In this document: one piece after another, positions 44,188 to 50,584 of the stretch | How positions within the stretch are numbered: the first letter of the stretch is position 1 | Layout: each line of letters starts with the position of its first letter | Assembly (NCBI GenBank): GCA_040754075.1 | Contig: JBFMDH010000017.1 | Coordinates: forward strand, 1 to 50,584 | Reading direction: 5' to 3' | DNA length: 50,584 bases | Source of the DNA: Acidobacteriota bacterium | Lineage (GTDB): Bacteria; Acidobacteriota; Blastocatellia; UBA7656 | The notes under the pieces: generated by a model | What the model saw: only the letters and a program-made list of their open reading frames with translations | Told to the model about the DNA's origin: nothing | Database searches by the model: none | Made by a program: the position numbers and the translations under genes

Positions 44188-44817
44188 TTATTCAGGTCGC
44201 GCCTGCGTTCTTGCAGGTTGTTTTTGCGTCAATTGCGGCGCGTATTTGTTCAGCAAACGATAAATCAATAACACCGCCAGCGCGACGCCGAACCATACAG
44301 GAATACGGACATCGGTTTTGACTTTCAAGTAGTAATGAATCACTCCGGCGACCGGCGCAAGATAAGCGAGTTTATGCAAACGATTCCAGTTTTTCCCGCC
44401 CAGACGCTTCACCCAACCCTGCGTTGAAGTAACGGCGAGCGGTATCATCAAAAAAAATCCGAGCATCCCAAAAGCGATGAACGGGCGTTTCACAACGTCT
44501 TCGGTGACCGCGCCGAGTTGAAAAGATTTGTCGAACCACACATAAGCCACAAGATGCAAAAAGCCATAAAAGAATGCGAAAAGCCCGGTCATTCTTCTGA
44601 GTTTTATCATCCACGGAAGCCCTAAAATTTTTCTAAGCGGCGTCACCAGCAAGGCGATTATCAAGAACACCAACGTCAAGGTTCCCGTCGTCCAGGTGAA
44701 AAATTCCAAAGGATTCGCGCCGAGCCGATGATAGTAGGCGTCATAACTCAGGAGTGCCAGCGGCACCAAAGCATTGACGAACACCAATAATTTGATAAAA
44801 CCGATTTCTTCTTTCAT
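44188..44817 (-). CDS. msrQ: MsrQ, heme b membrane subunit of methionine sulfoxide reductase
   Basis: 209 residues with about six membrane spans (FLIIALLVTPL, LFAFFYGFLHLVAYVW and others), fitting the ferric-reductase-like MsrQ/YedZ subunit. Candidate heme-binding His residues lie in GFLHLVAY, HKLAYLAPVAGVIHYYL. It passes electrons from quinone (or a flavin) to MsrP for repair of oxidised methionine in exported proteins. The MsrP gene lies upstream on the same strand, separated by a long perfect hairpin at 44835-44906. Confidence 0.92.
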   Translation of the reverse strand: MKEEIGFIKLLVFVNALVPLALLSYDAYYHRLGANPLEFFTWTTGTLTLVFLIIALLVTPLRKILGLPWMIKLRRMTGLFAFFYGFLHLVAYVWFDKSFQLGAVTEDVVKRPFIAFGMLGFFLMIPLAVTSTQGWVKRLGGKNWNRLHKLAYLAPVAGVIHYYLKVKTDVRIPVWFGVALAVLLIYRLLNKYAPQLTQKQPARTQARPE

Positions 44818-44834
44818 AACGCTTCGCGTAGTTC

Positions 44835-44906
44835 TTAGTCAGTAGTCAGTAGCCCGTAGGTTTACGAAAGCGACCTACGGGCTACTGACTACTGACTACT
44901 GACTAA
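44835..44906. repeat. Perfect 26-bp hairpin with CAGTAGT heptamers between msrP and msrQ
   Basis: Left arm 44836-44861 pairs without mismatch with 44873-44898 around an 11-base loop. The right arm continues one further heptamer to 44906. The unit is TCAGTAG/CTACTGA, period 7. It occupies nearly the whole gap between the two genes. A related fragment (GTCAGTAGCCCG) occurs at about 43645-43656. Confidence 0.92.
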
Positions 44907-45880
44907 AAATTCTTCCGCAAATCCATGTCTGCGTAGAGGCTTGCGACCTGATCGCCGTAACCGTTGAATAAAATCGTATCGCGCCTGCCGAATTCCCCAA
45001 TGCGACGTTCCGTCGCTTGTGACCAGCGCGGATGGTCTACGCCTGGGTTGACGTTAGAATAGAATCCATATTCGCGGGAGTTCGCTTCCTGCCACGTCGT
45101 CTTAGGTTGATTTTCAACCAGGCGAATTTTGACGATGGATTTGATGCTCTTGAATCCGTATTTCCACGGCACGACCAGACGGATCGGCGCGCCATTTTGC
45201 GGCAACAATTCTTTGCCGTAAAGCCCGGTTGAAAGAATCACGAGCGGATGCAACGCTTCATCCATTCTCAGTCCCTCGACATAGGGCCAATCCAATACAT
45301 CGGTGCCGCGTTGATTGGGCATCTGTTTCGGGTCAACCACAGTGACGAACTCGACGAACCTGGCATTTGATAACGGTTCAACCTCTTTCAACAAACTCGC
45401 AAGCGGAAAACCAATCCACGGGATGACCATTGACCAGCCTTCGACACAACGCAAACGATAGACGCGCTCTTCCGGTTTCCAAAGCCGCGTGAGTTCATCA
45501 AGGTCATAAGTTTTCGGTTTGCGACAAAGCCCGGCGACTTCGACCGTCCACGGACGCGATATGAAATTTTTGGCGACCGATGCGACCCCTTGTTTGTTAG
45601 TCGTAAATTCGTAGAAGTTGTTGTAGTTGGTGATGTCTTCAAAGGAATTCAATTTTTCGCCCGGCAGGAGTCCCGCCGGTTGCGAAGTTGCTTCGACATT
45701 GGCAATCGGTTGAGCACTTGGCGTTACTTTGCTGTTTGAGGTGAGCGTGCGGTAGAGCCAACCGGTTCCCAAGGTGGTCGCGGCAAGCGCCGCGCCGCGA
45801 ATAAAATTGCGGCGGTTCAACACCAGATTTTCGTCGGTAATCTCGCTTGATTTAAAGTCGTCTGCTTTTTTAATCAACAT
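44903..45880 (-). CDS. msrP: MsrP, molybdopterin catalytic subunit of methionine sulfoxide reductase
   Basis: 325 residues. A Tat signal (RRNFIRGAALAATTLGTGW, residues 23 on) directs the folded protein with its molybdopterin cofactor across the membrane. The sulfite-oxidase fold includes RLRCVEGWSM with the Mo-binding Cys (C145) and GVDHPRWSQATERR near the end. The enzyme reduces methionine sulfoxide in periplasmic proteins, taking electrons from MsrQ. Same operon as msrQ. Promoter and ribosome binding site are not clear. Intact compared with the usual length of about 330. Confidence 0.95.
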   Translation of the reverse strand: MLIKKADDFKSSEITDENLVLNRRNFIRGAALAATTLGTGWLYRTLTSNSKVTPSAQPIANVEATSQPAGLLPGEKLNSFEDITNYNNFYEFTTNKQGVASVAKNFISRPWTVEVAGLCRKPKTYDLDELTRLWKPEERVYRLRCVEGWSMVIPWIGFPLASLLKEVEPLSNARFVEFVTVVDPKQMPNQRGTDVLDWPYVEGLRMDEALHPLVILSTGLYGKELLPQNGAPIRLVVPWKYGFKSIKSIVKIRLVENQPKTTWQEANSREYGFYSNVNPGVDHPRWSQATERRIGEFGRRDTILFNGYGDQVASLYADMDLRKNF

Positions 45881-45916
45881 AACAACTGCCTTTTATTTTT
45901 CACCTGATGGCAATTT

Positions 45917-45931
45917 GCGGTCACAGACCGC
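45917..45931. repeat. Small hairpin GCGGTC-ACA-GACCGC
   Basis: Same 6-base stem as at 16616-16630 with a different loop base, in the gap between msrP and the DUF1223 gene. It appears to be the same dispersed small palindrome. Confidence 0.5.
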
Positions 45932-46003
45932 TCCTTCAACATCGCTATGATTTATTTGCCGCTTCTTTGCATCAGCAAGTACGCGCCAGCGAGAATCGCA
46001 GAT

Positions 46004-46849
46004 TTAAAGTTTTATCGAAGCTGCGCCCAGCACTTTGCGACTGTCACGTTCCTGAATGAAAGCGACAACTTTTAGATTATCGCGCTTCCAGTTTTTTTCA
46101 ATGGCGATTGTGTGATTGAAGCTGAACGATTTTTCGTTGGCGTTCAGTTTGCCGATGACTTTCATCTGGCGCACCACAGCAGTGTGCGCGAGTTTGCGCC
46201 CCGAATTTTCGCCGCGCGACACACTTGAACTCAAATTGTTTTCCGCGATGGCAAGTAAAATTTCTGTCGTGTCGGTCGAGGTTCTGGGGGGCAAATTTTC
46301 AATTGTAATTTCGAGTTGGGCGTCTTTCGGATTTGAAGCAAGCAAAGCGATATTGACCGTCGCTTTCGATTGCCCGGCGGCTCTGGCGATTTCATCGCGG
46401 GCTTGGGCAACGCGGCTGCCGACAAATTCGCGTTGTCCGTCAACAATCATTTGCGGCGTATAAACCCGGTCGCCGCCAAATGACAATGAATAGGCTTCCT
46501 GTCTGCGGCTAAAAAACGGCGACGAATAGGGATCGTTCCAGCCGATATAATTCCAGTAATCGACGTGCTGGCTGAGGGCGATGACTTCGGCACCGGCGAT
46601 GGGTTGCAATTGGTCTAATTGCATAAGCAGAGCATCGGCGGGCGGACAACTTGAACAGCCTTCCGAAGTGAATAATTCGACCAGCACCGGAACGCGCTTG
46701 CCATCGGCGACAGCAACCGTCTCTTTCAACATCGCTAAATCACGATTAAATTCGGCTTCGGCGCGCACTTTTGTATAATGGCGAACCAGCGAAAAGCCCA
46801 TCAGCAACATCGCGCACATGGTTAAAAACAGCGTTATTCTTAATTTCAT
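46004..46849 (-). CDS. DUF1223 secreted thioredoxin-like protein
   Basis: 281 residues with a signal peptide (ITLFLTMCAMLLMGFSLV). PVLVELFTSEGCSSCPPADALL near 55-75 shows a thioredoxin-like strand ending in CxxC (GCSSCPP), as in DUF1223 proteins. A beta-rich C-terminal domain follows (LEITIENLPPRTS...). The role is probably thiol-redox in the periplasm, but no partner is known. The ATG at 46849 is chosen over TTG codons upstream because AGAGG lies six bases away. Its neighbour upstream is the MsrP gene, also a periplasmic redox repair function, although not in the same operon with certainty. Confidence 0.88.
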   Translation of the reverse strand: MKLRITLFLTMCAMLLMGFSLVRHYTKVRAEAEFNRDLAMLKETVAVADGKRVPVLVELFTSEGCSSCPPADALLMQLDQLQPIAGAEVIALSQHVDYWNYIGWNDPYSSPFFSRRQEAYSLSFGGDRVYTPQMIVDGQREFVGSRVAQARDEIARAAGQSKATVNIALLASNPKDAQLEITIENLPPRTSTDTTEILLAIAENNLSSSVSRGENSGRKLAHTAVVRQMKVIGKLNANEKSFSFNHTIAIEKNWKRDNLKVVAFIQERDSRKVLGAASIKL

Positions 46850-46949
46850 CAACAACCTCTCGTCATTTCAGTTTCAACATATCAATAAAATGCTCAGGCG
46901 GGAAATTTTATTCCCACGCCTTTGATTCTCGTTGGATACAGAAAATTTG

Positions 46950-47026
46950 AACCGCCAAACCGCGAAATCCGCCAAAATTAAAATCTTTGCAAAAATTTTC
47001 CCGGCGAATTTGGCGACCTGGCGGTT
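46950..47026. repeat. Imperfect palindrome with CCGCCAAA motifs
   Basis: AACCGCC at 46950-46956 pairs with GGCGGTT at 47020-47026, and CGCCAAA at 46970-46976 with TTTGGCG at 47009-47015. The gap from 46850 to 47152 separates the divergent DUF1223 and ferredoxin-like genes and otherwise shows no gene. Confidence 0.6.
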
Positions 47027-47152
47027 AGAAAATTTTTTATTGAAACGGGCATCGTTTCATTGCAAGCGATTATCAAGCTTGGAGTCGCGCAAAGTGACCT
47101 GTTAAAATTTCGCATTTCAATTTTTATATCATAAACAACAGGTATCAGCGTG

Positions 47153-48166
47153 ATGACACATAACAGTGGTTCTTTATTTGCAGCATACTTAAATTCACAC
47201 AATGAAGAAAAATGGCGAGAAGTAATTGAATCGCTTCTGCCGGCGATTCACGTGGTCGATAAAGCAGCAACCCAAATCTGGTTTTATTTCTATCCGCTCT
47301 CACTGCATCAGGCTCTTGAACAAGCCCAAGACTGTGAAGCCTTGGCGAAACGATTGTTGCTCAAAGGCAAGTATTCTTTAAAAGAGCAGATTGATTCGTC
47401 ACACACCTTTTTGTACGGGCATCGTTACTGGTCGCAGGTCAAATCCGCCGTCGCGCAATTTGCCACTTCAAACACCGCGCCGAAAAGTCTGGAACTCGCG
47501 GCGCAAATCAAAGATGTTGCCTTGGAAGTCGGAAAGCAGATTGGCGTGGATGCCTCATTACTTGTCGGTATCACGGCGGTCGCGTTTATGACCTTGCAAC
47601 AGGTTGGCATTGCCGCATTCAAAGCTGCGCCCGGTACGCTGCACATCAGCAAAAAGGCGGCGCACAAAACGCCCGAACAGGTTTTAGCAAATCGCGCCAA
47701 AGACGAAGGGCAGGGACTGTTGGGGTTCCTGCGTGGCTATCGCAAAATTTTCAAAGTCACCTTTGATGAAAACGACGATGAAGCGCATTTCCCAATCATT
47801 AACACGCAGCAAATCACCACCGCCGCTGCCGAAGACAAACGCGATTATTACCCCAAAGATTCGCGTTGCGTAACCGGCGAAGGGGCGATTCCGATTGAAT
47901 GCCGGTCGGGGGCTTGCGGCACCTGTTGGGTTGGCATCCTTGGCGGCATTGAAAATACCAGCGATATTGCCGGGCTTGAATACCGCAAGATGCCCGATTT
48001 CGGCTATATCCTGAGCGAAGAAGACAAGCCGCTCATTCGCCTGGCTTGTCAAACACAGGTCACGGGTCCGGTATCAATTGTGATTCCCCCGTGGAGTGGC
48101 GTCTTCGGAAAATTTATTCGCGCTTTAAAAGATGAAGATAACGAACAGAGTAATGTGAGTTACTAG
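47153..48166 (+). CDS. [2Fe-2S] protein with unknown N-terminal half
   Basis: 337 residues. The C-terminal part holds a plant-type [2Fe-2S] ferredoxin site: C250-x4-C255-x2-C258 (ECRSGACGTC), then C299 after a 40-residue gap, longer than the usual 29. The first 200 residues are not recognised. They read as helices (EKWREVIESLLPAIHVVDKAATQIWFYFYPLSL and FKAAPGTLHISKK) with no signal peptide. The protein may be a redox subunit or a flavin/iron carrier. The ATG at 47153 is preferred to the GTG one codon earlier. Its stop codon overlaps the start of a heptamer palindrome. The next gene (YceH) is unrelated by known function. Confidence 0.8.
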   Translation: MTHNSGSLFAAYLNSHNEEKWREVIESLLPAIHVVDKAATQIWFYFYPLSLHQALEQAQDCEALAKRLLLKGKYSLKEQIDSSHTFLYGHRYWSQVKSAVAQFATSNTAPKSLELAAQIKDVALEVGKQIGVDASLLVGITAVAFMTLQQVGIAAFKAAPGTLHISKKAAHKTPEQVLANRAKDEGQGLLGFLRGYRKIFKVTFDENDDEAHFPIINTQQITTAAAEDKRDYYPKDSRCVTGEGAIPIECRSGACGTCWVGILGGIENTSDIAGLEYRKMPDFGYILSEEDKPLIRLACQTQVTGPVSIVIPPWSGVFGKFIRALKDEDNEQSNVSY

Positions 48167-48300
48167 GATACGGGATTCAGGATACAGGAATCAGGGGAGA
48201 AGAAACGATGAAAGCGGAATGTTAAACGATGAATAATTGCAAAACGCTTTTTGTTCATCGTTCATCGTTCCTACTTCATACTTTCTTTTCCCTGTATCCT
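48166..48300. repeat. Palindrome with GGATxCx heptamers between the ferredoxin-like gene and yceH
   Basis: GGATACG, GGATTCA, GGATACA and GGAATCA run in tandem at 48166-48193. GGATACAGG pairs with CCTGTATCC at 48291-48299, and AAACGATGAA (two copies) pairs with TTCATCGTT (two copies). Period 7 and nested inverted arms, as at 2904-3135. Confidence 0.78.
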
Positions 48301-48313
48301 AACCAGAGGAATT

Positions 48314-48979
48314 ATGAAAACTCTATTGAATGAAGTTGAAGTTCGCGTTCTTGGTTGTCTGGTTGAAAAACAGATTACTTTGCCCGATTACTACCCGCTG
48401 TCACTTAATGCGCTTATCAACGCCTGCAATCAGAAATCGAGTCGCAACCCGGTGGTTGCTTACGATGAGCAGACGGTGATGCGCGCCCTCGATAGTTTGC
48501 GCGATAAAGGTTTGGCGTGGGTATTTCGCGGCGCAGACAGTCGGGTTCCGAAATATGGTCATGTCTTTGAGAAAAGTTTTGAGTTGAACCAGGAAGAGAT
48601 TGCGGTGCTTTGTGTATTGATGCTTCGCGGCGCGCAAACGCCCGGCGAAATTCGCACGCGCTGCAATCCGCTGTGGAATTTCGACAGCCTTGATGAAGTC
48701 GAAGCCGCTTTGCAACGTTTGCTTGAACGCGATACCGGCGCGTTGGTCGTCAAATTGCCGCGCCAGGCGGGAACCAAAGAAGCCCGGTTTATGCATTTGC
48801 TCGCGGGGGAAGTCAAGGTGGATTATGAAGAAGCGCCGCCTGCGCGCGAAGCCAGCGCGCCGCGCACTCGCATTGATGAAGAGCGCATCATTCAACTTGA
48901 AACGCAAGTGGCAACTTTAAACCAGGAGCTTTCCGATTTACGCCAGCAATTTTTAGATTTTAAAAAACAGTTTGAATAG
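48314..48979 (+). CDS. yceH: YceH family protein (DUF480)
   Basis: 221 residues, close to the 215 of E. coli YceH. The start MKTLLNEVEVRVLGCLVEKQ and the two winged-helix-like halves (TLPDYYPLSLNALINACNQKSSR and GAQTPGEIRTRCNPLWNFDSLDEV) match the family, followed by a C-terminal coiled coil (IIQLETQVATLNQELSDLRQQFLDFKKQ). Function unknown; likely cytoplasmic. The ATG at 48314 has AGAGG upstream, preferred to the longer frame that begins inside the palindrome. Confidence 0.9.
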   Translation: MKTLLNEVEVRVLGCLVEKQITLPDYYPLSLNALINACNQKSSRNPVVAYDEQTVMRALDSLRDKGLAWVFRGADSRVPKYGHVFEKSFELNQEEIAVLCVLMLRGAQTPGEIRTRCNPLWNFDSLDEVEAALQRLLERDTGALVVKLPRQAGTKEARFMHLLAGEVKVDYEEAPPAREASAPRTRIDEERIIQLETQVATLNQELSDLRQQFLDFKKQFE

Positions 48980-48991
48980 TCTAGACAAATA

Positions 48992-50584
48992 ATGCACACA
49001 AAATTAGAACCTAAATTTATCACCATTTTGCGCGGAGGTTACACGCGCAAACACTTCTTTGCCGATTTAGCCGCCGGATTAACCGTTGGCATCGTTGCTC
49101 TCCCACTCGCTATCGCTTTTGCGATTGCTTCCGGCGTCAAACCCGAACAGGGTCTTTATACCGCCATCATCGCCGGTTTCGTCATCGCCGTGCTTGGCGG
49201 CAGCCGCGCTCAAATCAGCGGACCCACAGGCGCGTTCATCGTCATTATCTACGGCATCGTTCAACAATACGGCTATTCGGGACTGGCGACCGCGACCTTG
49301 ATTGCCGGCGTGCTGTTAATCGTGATGGGAGTTGCGCGAATGGGCGCGCTGCTCAAATTCATTCCTTATCCGGTCATCATCGGGTTTACGGGTGGCATCG
49401 CGCTAATCATTTTCTCTTCGCAAATCAAAGATTTTTTCGGCTTAAAGATGGATTTGGTGCCCGCCGAATTTATTGAAAAATGGCTGGAATACGGAAAACA
49501 TTTTGCGACTTTGAATCCTTATGCGCTCGGCGTTGGCTTAGCGTCGTTGCTGATTATTATTATCTGGCCGCGCATCACCCACCGCATACCCAGCCCGCTG
49601 GTGGCGATTCTGGTGATGACTGCGATTGTCCAATTTTTTCACCTGCCGGTTGAAACCATTGGCAGCCGCTTCGGCAATGTCCCGAATCATTTTCCCGCGC
49701 CACATTTGCCGTTGGTTACCTGGCAACTGGTTCAACAAATGTTTTCACCGGGGGTGACGATTGCTTTGCTGGCGGCGCTTGAATCACTGCTAGCGGCAGT
49801 CGTAGCAGACGGTATGATGGGAACCCGGCATCGCTCGAATATGGAATTGATTGCCCAGGGCGCAGGCAATATCGCTTCAATCCTGTTTGGCGGCATTCCC
49901 GCAACCGGGGCGATTGCCCGCACCGCAACCAATATCAAAAGCGGTGGGCGCACCCCTGTGGCTGCCATCATTCATGCGGTGACGCTTGCGTTGATTCTGG
50001 TCTTTCTGGGGCAGTGGGCGGCGCTCATTCCGATGACTACGCTTGCGGCAATTTTAATCATTGTCGCCTACAACATGAGCGAATGGCATGCGTTTGTGCA
50101 ACTATTCAAAAGTCCGAAAAGCGATATTGCGGTTCTGGTGACAACGTTTTTGCTTACCGTGTTGATTGATTTAACCGTCGCCATTCAGGTAGGCGTGATT
50201 CTCGGCGCGTTTTTATTCATTCAACGCATGTCGAATGAAACCCAGGTGTCATTGATTACGGAAAACCTCAGAGAGCGCGATGAAAGCGAAACGCGAGACC
50301 TGTCAAAATTGGCGATTCCGCGCGGCGTCGAGATTTTTGAAATTTACGGTTCGTTATTTTTCGGGGCGATTGAGCGATTCAAAGATGCCATGCGGCGGGT
50401 TGAAAAGACGCCTAAAGTGTTAATTCTTAGAATGCGCAATGTTGTAGTCATCGACGCTTCGGGGTTGCAGGTCATGGAAGAGTTGCTTGCCAGTTCTCAA
50501 CGCAAAGGTATTTATTTATTGCTTTCGGCAGTTTCTGCACAACCGTTTGTAGCCATGCAACAATCAGGATTTCTTGGGCGTCTG
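48992..50584 (+). CDS. SulP family anion transporter (cut by the window end)
   Basis: 531 residues seen, incomplete at the C-terminus. The N-terminus FITILRGGYTRKHFFADLAAGLTVGIVALPLAIAFAIASG and the SulP signature GPTGAFIVIIYGIV are clear, with about 12 membrane segments. A STAS domain begins near residue 445 (VEIFEIYGSLFFGAIERFK ... LILRMRNVVVIDASGL) and is cut near its end. Members import sulfate, bicarbonate or other anions with protons or sodium. STAS domains regulate transport. It starts 12 bases after yceH. Confidence 0.93.
   Translation, partial: MHTKLEPKFITILRGGYTRKHFFADLAAGLTVGIVALPLAIAFAIASGVKPEQGLYTAIIAGFVIAVLGGSRAQISGPTGAFIVIIYGIVQQYGYSGLATATLIAGVLLIVMGVARMGALLKFIPYPVIIGFTGGIALIIFSSQIKDFFGLKMDLVPAEFIEKWLEYGKHFATLNPYALGVGLASLLIIIIWPRITHRIPSPLVAILVMTAIVQFFHLPVETIGSRFGNVPNHFPAPHLPLVTWQLVQQMFSPGVTIALLAALESLLAAVVADGMMGTRHRSNMELIAQGAGNIASILFGGIPATGAIARTATNIKSGGRTPVAAIIHAVTLALILVFLGQWAALIPMTTLAAILIIVAYNMSEWHAFVQLFKSPKSDIAVLVTTFLLTVLIDLTVAIQVGVILGAFLFIQRMSNETQVSLITENLRERDESETRDLSKLAIPRGVEIFEIYGSLFFGAIERFKDAMRRVEKTPKVLILRMRNVVVIDASGLQVMEELLASSQRKGIYLLLSAVSAQPFVAMQQSGFLGRL

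Overview
The window looks like chromosomal DNA of an Acidobacteriota member, probably of the Blastocatellia side of the phylum. This is inferred from gene content only. The clues are a VWFA-related secreted protein of the acidobacterial type, Ser/Thr kinases fused to FlgO/TolB-like and TPR regions, several WxxWRG-type PQQ-like beta-propellers, a DUF4932 protein and moderate GC. No tRNA, rRNA, CRISPR array or intact insertion sequence was seen.

Region 1 (1-2.9 kb): an ECF sigma factor behind a likely ECF-type promoter, then its anti-sigma factor (zinc-finger, one membrane span, TonB-like C-terminal domain), then a TonB-family protein. Region 2 (2.9-7.9 kb): lepA, a VWA-domain secreted protein and a ROK kinase on the minus strand, then a DedA protein on plus. 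Region 3 (8.0-13.3 kb): two tandem Ser/Thr kinase-TPR paralogues. The first has six 10-residue Thr-bearing repeats inside its activation segment.

Region 4 (13.3-28.3 kb, all minus): a methyltransferase, an isopenicillin-N-synthase-like dioxygenase coupled to a beta-propeller gene, a LIC_10091-like protein, an MHS transporter, a DUF4932 metalloprotease-like protein and an epoxide-hydrolase-like enzyme. Three more beta-propeller genes follow, with a DUF5678/retropepsin-like pair between them. Region 5 (28.4-36.8 kb, minus): an HNH nuclease with an overlapping partner, a MacB/FtsX-type ABC system whose ATPase and permease genes flank a serine hydrolase gene, and a GT4 glycosyltransferase.

Region 6 (36.9-42.9 kb, minus): a closely spaced set of a LuxE/PaaK-like adenylating enzyme, a frameshifted Rpn-like nuclease, a GCS2-CBS fusion, an aldehyde dehydrogenase and a small exported protein. 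It could be a carboxylate activation and reduction pathway. Region 7 (43-50.6 kb): a YbaK deacylase, two small unknown genes, MsrPQ, a DUF1223 protein, a [2Fe-2S] protein with an unknown N-terminal half, YceH, and a SulP transporter cut by the window end.

A pattern that crosses all regions is short tandem repeats, most often with a period of 7 bases, usually folded as inverted repeats between genes. The unit sequence differs from place to place. Two such tracts lie in frame inside the ABC permease gene. Together with the kinase activation-segment repeats and the LuxE/GCS2/ALDH set, these are the observations most worth following.
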